Assembly (NCBI GenBank): GCA_000827265.1
Contig: KN834782.1
Coordinates: 532,803 to 563,970 of the forward strand
Reading direction: 5' to 3'
Length of the DNA stretch: 31,168 nt
Source: Collybiopsis luxurians FD-317 M1
Taxonomy: Eukaryota; Basidiomycota; Agaricomycetes; Agaricales; Omphalotaceae
Under the pieces are notes generated by a model. The model did no database searches. It was given only the letters and a program-made list of their open reading frames with translations, and was not told where the DNA came from. Both the position numbers and the translations under genes were made by a program. Each line of letters begins with the position of its first letter. Position 1 is the first letter of the stretch. Shown one piece after another: positions 1 through 9,043 of this stretch.

Positions 1-2502
1 ATTAGGAGAAAACGGCAACTGATGCAACTGCCCTATCATGCCCCTGCAAGGGTTCCCCTATTTGATTCCCAGTATTGGCATCCCACATCCTAACTGTCCC
101 ACCCAAAGAGCCAGAAACAATCCTAGTCCCATTAGGGGAAAAGGCAACTGATGTAATCCGAGTACTGTTGTGGCCCTTTGAGGGGTCTCCTATTTGCGCA
201 CCAGTAGTGGCATTCCAAATCCTTACATCACTTGAGCCAGAAACAATCCTAGTTCCATCATAAGAGAATGCAATACATTCGGGGGCCAGTGAGAGTTCAA
301 TACAAGTAGAGTTGTCGAAGTCCCATGTTCTTGCTTTCTGTACAAAGTCCAATGTGTTTACAAGCCTGGGGATATACCTCTTCTTTGGTGACCAAAATGG
401 ACAAATGCTCAGGTATAGATGTGGTGTTATGTCTTTCACTGAGCTTGCACCAAAAAGCCTTAAGAGTTTTTGCAAATCCCGAGCAGCAGTCCAAATACCA
501 TGCAGAGTGCTGTCTTTACTATCAGTGTCCTGTGTAACTTCGATAAATAACTCGAGAACTGGAGCCAACTAATCCATACCTTTATAAATTCTAACAGTTC
601 CCCACAAGTGTGCAATAGTTTTAGTATGCTCATAGCTTCAATCCAGAAAACCCCTTGTGTTTCTAGAAACTTCTCTGCCCTTTCAGCAGTCTCACATCCA
701 AGTTCACTTTGAAATAAGTGGTATCCCCAAAAAATACAGGAATATGCCAATGTTTCTCCAATTTTCTCTGCCACTAGTTCATTGAAATTTGGGACTTCAG
801 TATCAGGAATGAATGAGGAAGGTAGATTGCAGATATTGAATTTAAGTTGATTGTGCAGAATTAACAAGCATGAATCTGCCAACATTGAATGGCACCTTAA
901 TTTCTCATATGATCTTCTTAGTTTCTCATCATATTCATATTTTTCAATAAACTCTGGAAATGATGCATGAAAAGTGTACACAAAGTGATCCTTGTCGGAA
1001 ATGTAAAAAACAGCTTGTAGGCTGCTTAACAGGTTTGTAACAACTTCTTCATCCAGAGTTAGTAGCTTTGCTAAGGTCCTACATGTTACTGGTTGACCCA
1101 AAGATATAACTGCATGAATGATCTTCCAGTAATCCTTGAACTCCTCATCCTCCAGCTCATCTCTCACAATGCTTTTTTTTACAATGCTGATATACAGGTT
1201 GGTCAGTGCTTGTGAACTTTTTTGTCCCGTTAATGAGCTTAGAAATCTTTGTCTTTTGTGTGCTTTACTCTCTGGATAATTGACATATTTTGCCACAGTG
1301 GCTGCAAAAATGAAGAGTTGACCAGATAGACTTGTAAGTTTTGTCAATTCTTCCACAGAGGGCTCCACACTTTGCAGTGTTGTCTGCAAATATTTGTATA
1401 TGTCTTTCTCCACTGCACTTTTGTTCACATTATGAAGGACAAATTCTTTGATCATAGACACTTGTTGCACTGAATCATTGTCAACCATCATTAGGGCTTG
1501 AATGGCCCGTTCTGGTCTGCTAGTGAAGAAAAACTTCAATCCTGGCATCTTGTTACTCTGGATAGCAGGTATGAGAGCCTTGATAGTCTCTGATACATCA
1601 TCACATTCATCCAGTGCATCCAAAACAAACACTGGTGTATATGATTGCATTGTTCTAGTCTGGATAGAGGCCACCCAGGGATTAACAAGGAGTTCCAAAA
1701 CTTGAATATAAGGACTCTTTGTGATTATATCTGGGTCCTCAGCTAACAATTTTCGAAAATGGCCATTAAATTCCAAGGAGTATTGGGCTAACTGAAATGC
1801 CAGTGTAGGAATTATGAATCTATAATCTCTGCACTCTGGGATCTGTCTAGAGCAGAAGAAAGATCCAGCAAGAGAATGTTTCTCTTGCAAAATTAAGCAC
1901 ATGGACTTTGCAATAGTGCTTTTCCCAGTTCCAGCCATACCACAAATCCAGTAACCTGAAGGGCCATTAGGATTACATGCCCAGGCTTCAATTTCAGCCA
2001 AAATTTCAACTCGAGTTCCTTCAATGCAAGGATTACGCCTCTGCTGAGCACCAAGTTCATAGTCATGCAGTGCTTGCACTGAATAATACTTTTTGAATGA
2101 CTCTCCCTTCCACAGGTTGTCAGACAGTTTACACTGTGATTCTTGTTGCTCCCAGTTTATCTTGTACTGGTTACCTTGAACAAATGTGAACTCCCCATTG
2201 TTGATGTTGAAATGGTGTGCTTGGGCAAAAAATCCTACTGAGTTTGGCCCAGGTGAAGCAGATGGTTCCATTATTTGACCCTCATTAATTACAGCCTCAA
2301 GAGTGATGTTTTCCACTGCTGTAGACCGACTCTACATCAGCATTCCAGTACTAGAGTTTTGTGCACAATCTATCTCACCTGAAGCATTAGCATTGATGAG
2401 ATCAACATCTTCTCCAGTGGAGGAAGAACCGGGTAGTCCAGGACTCTGATTCTTCGACTGAGCAAATGCTTTCTGGAATGTCTGGATATGTTCCCGGAAC
2501 AT
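1..2502 (-). CDS. NACHT-WD40 NLR-like protein, copy A; cut by window edge and frameshifted
   Basis: Fungal STAND/NLR-type receptor. Exon 1 is 2502..2379, intron 1 is 2319..2378 (60 nt, GTGAGA donor, CTACAG acceptor), exon 2 is 2318..580, intron 2 is 530..579 (50 nt, GTATGG...CACAG), and exon 3 runs from 529 to the left edge. The ATG at 2502 is chosen because it is conserved in copies A, B and C and joins in frame (phase 1) to exon 2. The NACHT part is open: Walker A GMAGTGKST, Walker B VFVLDALDEC, then FFFTSRPE. Two WD40 blades follow. In blade 3 an extra base at 13 (GCC G TTTTCTCC, where copy B has GCCTTTTCTCC) shifts the frame into a TAA at 2..4, which would give a 796-residue protein without most of the propeller. 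This is probably a decaying copy; a sequencing or assembly error at the inserted base is the alternative. Confidence 0.85.
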
Positions 2503-3235
2503 TGTTAACTATAACAGGCTGGTCTTCTCGTAGTATGGACTATGAGTGGGTAAGATGATGGCAGTGAAAGAAAAGGATAGTATCAACGCCCAAATGATAT
2601 ATATGCAACTCTTTCGGCAGCTGTACAATAAGGTTCAATCAACAGCCCTAACACCTCTCGCTGTCACACGACAATCAATTATCAATTGAATTCGAATACA
2701 TACATTCTAAATGGAACGCCGTAGTGCTCGGTACAAGGATTGGAACTTCAACCGACAAAGTTCCAAAATTTGTATGACAAACCATCCCCGCAGGTCATCT
2801 ACAGTATGCGCAAGGTCTGGCCTACACCACGTCAACTAATAAGATAGCGGTATTACTATCAGTCCAGCTGTTATTATCGAGTTGCAGCCTGTTATACACA
2901 CAGTCCATTTTGATCACCGGAGGACGCGGAGGGATTGGAAAGCGGAAAACAAGCAAGTCAGTGGGGGTCCAGGTCATAAGATAACAGAAGGTAGTAAACG
3001 TGTACAACATCGATGGTCTTAGGACCGGAAATAGAGGATAATGCAGTGGAGATGGCCGAGAAACGAAGACAAGGGCACGGAACCCACGTATGAAGAAGCA
3101 ACAGGGGTCGACAAACTATGAGGGTTCAATCCATACATACTGAAGCATTATAAGGCGCAGCCTAATTGGCTTCTACTTTGCTTGTTCCTTATACGCGCGG
3201 CCTATAAGTAGAACGTCAAATTCTGCTCAGAGTAT
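2503..3235. other. NLR upstream flank, duplicated in all spacers; no gene seen
   Basis: This stretch aligns by eye with 14525..15290 and 24837..25610. Short open frames occur on both strands, but their reading frames are not preserved between the three copies and small indels shift them. I read it as promoter and intergenic DNA of the duplicated unit. Confidence 0.5.
2597..2604 (-). promoter_or_regulatory. Putative TATA box of copy A
   Basis: The sequence atatatat lies 95 bp upstream of the ATG at 2502. The same octamer sits at the same distance in copies B and C. Transcription would be expected to start roughly 30 bp downstream, leaving a short 5' UTR. The initiator context AACAATG has A at -3. 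This is inferred from position and conservation. Confidence 0.5.
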
Positions 3236-4200
3236 ACAGCTAAACTGATCGACTACATGCATTATCACGATCGATCCCTCGTCCTTTTCTATACCATCTC
3301 ACTCCGCCTTGTATGTCAGGCTCCAACGCGACTCCTCGTTTTCGAACTCTGTCCATTTCACGGTGGTCCCAATGGATGTAGAATTTGAGCTGTACCTGGT
3401 GAGGCAGCCAAACGTGTGTATGAGAAAGGTCAGAGCGGCACGTTGAGTACGAGGGAACATGGATGAATGACAGACTAGACCCTTTGAAGGCGATCGGAGG
3501 AAATCTGACGGAGCTTGCTTGAGAAAACTTGAAAGTAAAACACCTATTCTCAGCGGGATTCCCTGCGCAAGCCGGTCCATGCTGCAGCCTCAACTAGATC
3601 AAAGCGTAATTAGTCACGTCCCGACATAAAACTTATCCCACGCGGAAAAAAAGACGACATACCGTATCCCTGATTCTAACACTGGATCAAATGGGTCCCG
3701 CTTATTCGGTATTACCATCCTCTCCACCTTCGAATCTAGCTGAGTCCATCGCCAGACCATCAGTCTCGGTGGAGATTTGACGGACACTTGGAAGGCTTAA
3801 GAATTGGAAATCATATGAATGGGCCAACGAGACAGCGTAGCAGATAAATGAATGGATGGATGTGCCGTCGCAAGGAAATCGATGCTAATCGTGAAAGTTG
3901 AGGAGCTCTGATTTTTGGTACGTGGAGTAGAACGGTCTCACTGCTTCATATGGAACGGCGAGAGTTGAGAGAGTAAAAATGGCGTTTTGAGTCGCCTGCT
4001 AGCCGTTGTATTCTAGATAAGAGCTCAAGAGTGAGGACGAGTCAGAGTAAGAAAAGCGAAGTTGAGATTAGGGCATAGACGAAGATTAAGGATACACAGA
4101 CCTGATACCCATCCTTAATGCCAATCCGTTGTTACGATGCATCCTCAGACTAACCAATTAGCCCGCCCGTACTCCAAATCCAAGGCAGAGAAATAATGTT
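3236..4200 (-). pseudogene. Gene X remnant, 3' portion, A-B spacer
   Basis: This belongs to the unidentified multi-exon gene in every spacer. The clearest segment is about 3240..3400, open in this copy: it begins QLKFYIHWDHREMDRVRK and continues RGVALEPDIQGGVRWYRKG to a TAG near 3240. The homologous segments at 15.4 and 25.7 kb have a TGA where this copy has GGA (in QGGVRW). Further upstream, parts of 3400..4200 align with 15480..16230 and 25800..26540, but I cannot build a continuous reading frame. Function unknown; exon limits uncertain. Confidence 0.4.
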
Positions 4201-4204
4201 GCGG

Positions 4205-5090
4205 ATAGATTTCGAGCTGTAGACACTCATGTTGTTCGCAGACCAATCCGATCCCGGAACATCGGTCCGTCTATTTGGGACTCTCCGCAGTCTATCCGGA
4301 ATCCCGGAATTACAGGATTAAGAACGGTCACGGTTGCGATATCCCAGCGATTTTTACACGTACAGCCATAATACCGTAGCACATAGTCTCTGGCTCCACG
4401 ATTACTATAAACTTGGAATTCATACCAATCATTGTGCACAACTGGCGAAGAAAGGGGATTGGCAGAGGACAAAGATACAGCGTCCCGCTTAGGATGGGTT
4501 TGCACACCTTGAGAGATTGAGGGAAGGAAGAATTCACCTGGGTAGATATTAAATAATGGAAAAGACAAGAATGCATCTGAGCTGCAGTGATGGCAACGCT
4601 CATAACACCGTCCATGACTCCCATCTTTCTGGAATATCGATACCGGGCTGTAGACGTACATGTTGTTCGCAGTCCAATCCGATCCCGGAACATCGGTCCG
4701 TATATTTGGGACTCTCCGCAATCTATCCGGAATCCCGGAATCACAGGACTAAGAACGGTCACGGTCCGCTTGTGGTTGCGGTATCCCAGCGATTTTCACG
4801 CGTACGACCACAATACCGTAGCACATATTCTCTGGCTCCATGACTACTATAAACTTGGAATTCATACCAGCCGTTGCGCTCAATTGACAAAGGAAAGGGA
4901 ATGGCAGGCGGCAGACAATAACACAACGGACCCTCGTTTAGGATGAATTTTCACACACCGAGGGATTGAGGAAAGAAAGAATTCACCTGCACAGATATTA
5001 ATTAACGGAGTGGACAAGGATGCATCTGAGCTGCAGTGATGGCAACGCTCATAACGCCGTCCATGACTCCCATCTTTCCGGAATAACAAT
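4205..5090. repeat. Local tandem duplication, two units of about 435 bp
   Basis: Unit 1 (about 4205..4640) and unit 2 (about 4640..5090) are near copies. The marker gttgttcgca occurs at 4231 and near 4662, and catgactcc at 4613 and 5062, giving offsets of 431 and 449 with small indels. Other shared blocks include tccgatcccggaacatcggt. The other two spacers have only one, more diverged, equivalent (about 16230..16590 and 26550..26870), so the duplication is specific to this spacer. Minus-strand frames such as MGVMDGVMSVAIT in unit 1 look like remnants of a gene X exon; they are not continuous between the units. Confidence 0.8.
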
Positions 5091-5237
5091 ACGAAGAGTT
5101 GTAGTTAGTGATGTTTGGTACAAGGATAGGGCGAGGACATGTTGCTTAAGAAGCATAATACAGATTGCCTTCATCATCAGGATTTCACATGATTCAGTCA
5201 GCGCAAGGAACATCCTCGTTGAGAAATATCAAGACAA

Positions 5238-5338
5238 GTCAGGCTCATACCCAGCCTGTCTATGAAGGTCATTTAATGAGGACCTGTCAACAGACAGGCT
5301 GCGAGATCCCTTCATAGACAGACAAGGTTCGAGCCTAA
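5238..5338. repeat. Nested imperfect palindrome of about 100 bp
   Basis: The left arm cctgtctatgaagg (5255..5268) pairs with ccttcatagacag (5309..5321). The pairing extends outwards with aggctc near 5240 and gagcct near 5332. Inside lies a perfect small hairpin, cctgtc-aaca-gacagg (about 5283..5298). It is absent from the matching position in the other two spacers. It could be a small non-autonomous element or a hairpin-forming insertion. No target-site duplication could be assigned. Confidence 0.6.
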
Positions 5339-5423
5339 AGACATACGAATTCTCAGCTGATTAGAGCTCCAGCAGATACATAGCAATAAGGAGAATACAT
5401 CTTCAAGCGACCAAAGCAAACAA

Positions 5424-5638
5424 CATCAGGAAAATTACCTTTTGCCCAGGCTGCCTGGAGGTCTCTGGAGACACCCCCAAATTCCTAGGGATCCCAGAAA
5501 TCTCTCAGATCTCTCCTAGAGTCTTTTGGAGCTTTGAGATTGCTCTGGGATCTTTCAGGGTCCCTGGGGATCCCTAGGAATTAGGGGGTGTCTCTAGAGA
5601 TCTTTGGGAAGCCTGGGCCCAGGGCATTTTTCCTGATG
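5424..5638. mobile_element. Palindromic MITE-like element (215 bp)
   Basis: The element begins catcaggaaaa and ends ttttcctgatg, forming terminal inverted repeats. Inside these, gcccaggct near 5444 mirrors agcctgggc near 5610, ggagacaccccc mirrors gggggtgtctct, and aattcctagggatccc mirrors ggggatccctaggaatt. The two halves pair along almost their whole length, so a transcript would form one long hairpin. There is no coding capacity. Flanks are A-rich with no convincing target-site duplication, so the superfamily stays open. It lies in the block unique to the A-B spacer, about 50 bp beyond the 3' end of the TRA2-like pseudogene. Confidence 0.75.
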
Positions 5639-5689
5639 AAAGCAATACCTTACAAGCGAGTGCTAGGAGGGTCAGAAAAAGATTAAATT

Positions 5690-6790
5690 TCATACCACCC
5701 ATGACAGCCTGAGCTCAGTTCGCCACCCCCACCCCTGATACCTCCTACTACGATCGTCGTACCTATCGCACCTGTCATCGTGCCTATCATACCTATCGTA
5801 CCGGTCTCCGCATTCACACTTGCGCTCCCTGTAATAATCACGGTCCCGGTCCTTGTCATCCCATCTACGATCCCGGTCACGGTCTCGATAGTCATCGTAG
5901 CGACCCCCACGACAGTCAGGAAAGTCTCTGGAGTACCGGCTGTCGTATGGCTGAGGATGATAAGAACAATAGCACTGAACTGGCGAGGGAAGATAAGGAA
6001 AGAAAGTCAACTGGAAGAAAATCTCTGCGTACCTTGTCTTTTAATGGATCAGTGGTACTTGCCAGGAGTCGGTGTTCTTGCTCTTCCTCGATGAGTACCT
6101 TGTCATTTACCAGGTCCGTGGTACTTGCCCGGAGTTGGTGTGCTTGCACTACCTCGACGAGCCTATATGATGGGACGCAAATATTCTGTTAGCGGGGATT
6201 GACAGCGAAAAAAACACAGACTGCACCTTGGCGATAGTAATGACTTTGCCCATCAGCTCAGCACCATTGTGAGCAGTGATCGAGACCTCAGCTTCCTCTG
6301 TGCTCTCCGTTGAAACAAATCCGAATTGTCATGATTCTCTGGTTTGAGGGTCATAAACAACGAACGCCTTTTGAATCTACGAAACAACAAAAACTGAGCG
6401 ACAAGCGCGATACATCCCACCAGTGCGACTGTGTACCTAGCCAATTTTGGCAAACACAGTTTCAAGATCTCTGGAATCGACTTTATGGCTTAGGCCAGAG
6501 ACATGAACGTTATTGCCCGGGTTATCAGCCTCTTCTTCGCTTCGATGACTAGGAAAAATCGTTAGAAAAAATATATCCAGCTTGTCAGAATACTCACCCT
6601 CAGTAACCAGGACTTCTACTCCGGCTCCTCCTCAAAGCTTCAGGCCCAGAAGGGATAGCGCCAGTGCTTCCTGAAAAATCGTCGGTGGGAATGCTTATTC
6701 GAGCATTAGCATCCGAGTTTTCTTGATCGATTGGGTGCCAAGCTGACTATGGGAAAAGGAAAGCAAAAACTCGGGGATTGTCATAGGTGA
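5690..6790 (-). pseudogene. tra2: TRA2-like SR splicing factor pseudogene (RS, RRM, RD-rich tail)
   Basis: Reading the minus strand with introns gives the layout of a transformer-2-like splicing regulator. First comes an RS segment (LRRSRSRSPGY) before intron 6549..6597. The RRM follows: NNVHVSGLSHKVDSRDLE (RNP2), FAKIG, intron 6377..6436, IQKAFVVYDPQTRES, then QFGFVS (RNP1), ending at GKVITIAK. After intron 6163..6226 comes a linker with ARTPTPGKY, and after intron 5980..6032 an Arg/Asp/Tyr-rich tail (5979..5690). Splice signals are largely intact. Stops are TGA in the RS exon, TAG after FAKIG, TGA inside RNP1 (6329..6331) and two TGAs in the linker. Retained introns mean it arose by DNA copying, not retrotransposition. 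The N-terminal start is unclear. Two changes at RNP1 (SRGFGF to S-stop-QFGF) show relaxed selection. Confidence 0.85.
6030..6161. repeat. 66-bp tandem duplication inside the TRA2-like pseudogene
   Basis: Units 6030..6095 and 6096..6161 both begin taccttgtc and end in a tcga(t/c)gag-type sequence. On the minus strand each encodes RxxTPTPGKYH followed by a stop, so the linker motif after the RRM was doubled, either before or after inactivation. Confidence 0.8.
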
Positions 6791-6799
6791 TATGAATTA

Positions 6800-7020
6800 T
6801 AAATGGCACGAGTTGGAAGTGCAGAAAAACAGGGAGTCGATAATGAATTTATAGTCGGAATTGCGAGAACGTGTGTGTGTTGGTCCAGAACTGGCGTAGT
6901 GTGTATAGAGAAAGTACTGAGAGAATTGGGAGGATTCCAAAAAGTAAAAAAGAGCAAACAAGGTTGCCGTCTTCAGAACGGAAGATGGCAGTTCAGGATC
7001 AAGGAAATTTGGCGCCCTCG
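6800..7020. other. Former upstream region of the TRA2-like pseudogene; no gene seen
   Basis: This segment lies 5' of the pseudogene and has no match in the other spacers. Plus-strand frames here have no recognisable content and run past the insertion boundary into duplicated gene X DNA. Homology to 17.37 kb resumes at about 7020-7070, so the right end of the inserted block lies there. Confidence 0.4.
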
Positions 7021-7189
7021 TCAGTTTGCCGGACTGACCGTACCAAGACATTCAAGAAGGAAATGTCTCATAGTCAACGCAGTAAATCGGATGAACATTA
7101 CACTTATAAATCATCAGTATTGCCACCGTATTGCTCAACGCATTCCAAGATGGACCATTGGAAATCAGCAGTCTGAAATATCATAGAGA

Positions 7190-8480
7190 TATGTAAAATA
7201 GTACACTATTACGATCTCTCCCATTCAACAGATTCTCGTCTACCCATTGAGCACCACAGCAGACCCTAGTGGGAAAGGCATCTTGATTCCAGTGATTCTC
7301 CGAGACCGCACTTTTGTGGTGTGTAGCGCTGGACCGAGCCTGCCAACTGGTAAATCGCTAAATCAGAGTGAAAATAACGGCGGCGAGCAATACGAGATCC
7401 GTACCTTGACCTCAAACCTTCAAGAGTCTCCTTCATTAGAATGAAACATCTCTTCTTCTCCGGACGTACGTAGAACTCATTGAGGATGAACTGTCACCGT
7501 GTATCTCGACGAAGTAGGTAACACAATGACAAAGTAGTGTTTCCCTAGCGTAGCTAGAGGTACAGAATGAGCAATGAAGTTCGAGAATCGATTTTATGGA
7601 CACGAACCTCCGAGTTGCATTTGCCCATTCCTCTGTATTCGCCCGTCTTGGTGTGTTTACCAAGTTGAGTTGACGTCCACAATCCAGGATATCGTAATTC
7701 GAAGGTGGCTCGGAGCTTGCGTATCATGCGTCATACCGTAGCAAAGCGAATAACGAACGAGGAGGCTTAACAAGAGCGATTGTTAGAGTGATGAGTGCGC
7801 CAATAGAGTAAATGTCCAAGTGAACCTCAAATTAACCATGACCAGCGCGGACTTTTCCTTCAAATCCACCACCCCGCTTTGTTCAATCATCACTTTTCTT
7901 CTTTGAGAAAAAGTTTTCTTTTTTCTTGTGCGACGAAGTTGAGCTTATCGAATTGAGCTATTGGAGTGCGTCAACGAGGAAGCCGAGAGAAGAGGACCGG
8001 CTGATGGTGGAGATGGCGCTGTGGGGCTACTGTCCGCAGGGTTGATAGAATAAGGAGACTCTCATTGCTCATATGAATCCCCTAGTCAAATGTCAGAATC
8101 ATGGCAATCGAGCCCGTGTATCTGAGGACAGACCTTTGCGATCGACAAAATCCTCCCGTATAATCACCTCTCTTCATCCGTTTCGACGTTTTCACAGACA
8201 TGCCCTTGTCGGAGATATCGTATCCTTTCTCTTTGAGCCTACAGATTGTGCATAATGGGTACCGGGCGAAGTGACGGGGCAGTACGGCGAAAAAAGGCAA
8301 GTTAAAAATTGGCAAGTCAGGATGGAAATCAATAGACAGCGGAGCAGTAAGAACGTACGTGTCCTTTGTACATTTCACCCCGTCCGACACCGAACCTCGG
8401 ACAGAGATAGTAACATATATAATTCCAGCAAACACAGCAATACTCTTTTTGGCCTAAGTTAAAATAACATCGCCCCTGGA
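7190..8480 (-). pseudogene. Gene X remnant, 5' portion, A-B spacer
   Basis: Homologous to 17560..18800. Recognisable exons in transcription order: the hydrophobic segment SIAVFAGIIYVTISVRGSV followed by a GTACGT donor near 8358; RLKEKGYDISDKG and SVKTSKRMK; then a decayed exon where GFI is followed by TGA. Further on come TRRFVSIKSILEL, ETLLCHCVTYFVEIHGDS, and an exon after a well-formed intron (GTACGG ... TTTAG, near 7360..7406) reading RFTSWQARSSATHHKSAVSE. Lesions include the TGA after GFI, a lost donor (GAAAAG where the B-C copy has GTAAAG) and a frameshift near 7436. Function unknown. Confidence 0.6.
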
Positions 8481-8489
8481 AATACCTAG

Positions 8490-9043
8490 TTAGTTACTAG
8501 TCTTGTTCCTTGACCGCGTTAGTAAAAAGAACACACAAGTCAGCCATATTTACAACAGGACGACTCCGTTCAAAGTCGAGACCTAGTCGGCATACTTCCG
8601 ACTTTCAAGGTTAAAGATACACAGGGAAAGTTGACGGCGGCAGGTAGGATAAAGAAGTATGATGAAAGAATAAGGATAAAGAGAGAGTCAAAGCTTCAAG
8701 TCGGTCACTGGACGCTTTCAAGTTGGCCGTGTCAAAGTGGAGTTGAGAAGGAAAAATTGGCGCTCGGTGCATCAACAAGGACGGGTGACTCGGTCCGGGG
8801 AGTTTACCGGTTCGGACGTACGCCTTTGGAGTTCACCGAGCTGCCTTTTTTTTTGGAGATACTCACCTGCTTTGCCAGGTTGACTCATGTCTCAACTCCA
8901 GCCGCCTCAATTTGATAATCTGGAGAAGCGCAAGTGCAAAATCGGCTGAACTCTGGAAACTTAAATAGATAAGTACAGTGTAAATGAAATAGCTCTGCGT
9001 TTGGAACTTGTATAGTCTCATTGTGTCCCGTGTTGATATACAG
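8490..9043. other. Downstream flank of NLR copy B; no gene seen
   Basis: This stretch is shared with about 18800..19343 and 28740..29290. It should hold the 3' UTR and terminator of copy B and the upstream region of gene X. A block containing tatagataagtacagtg (or close variants) recurs about 70-130 bp beyond each NLR stop codon. I see no coherent reading frame. Confidence 0.4.

Noticed and set aside
3240..3593. 117-codon frame as an intact small gene
   Set aside because: Only the C-terminal half is conserved in frame with the other spacers, and it has the look of an internal exon. Kept as part of the gene X remnant.
5690..6010. Arg/Asp/Tyr-rich low-complexity frame as a novel disordered protein or tandem repeat
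   Set aside because: It continues in phase from the RRM and PTPGKY linker and is the RD/RY tail of the TRA2-like pseudogene.
6253..6465. Minus-strand frame with an apparent membrane helix (VALVGCIALVAQFLLF)
   Set aside because: The helix is the out-of-frame reading of the RRM pseudogene's 60-nt intron at 6377..6436.
6803..7186. 127-codon plus-strand frame
   Set aside because: It crosses the boundary between the inserted block and duplicated gene X DNA, and no part shows recognisable protein content.
8863..9043. Extension of the copy B WD40 frame through the last intron (tail ending HESTWQSR)
   Set aside because: A 50-nt intron with GTAGGT donor and TTTTTTTCAG acceptor leads instead to the cap exon conserved in copies B, C and D.
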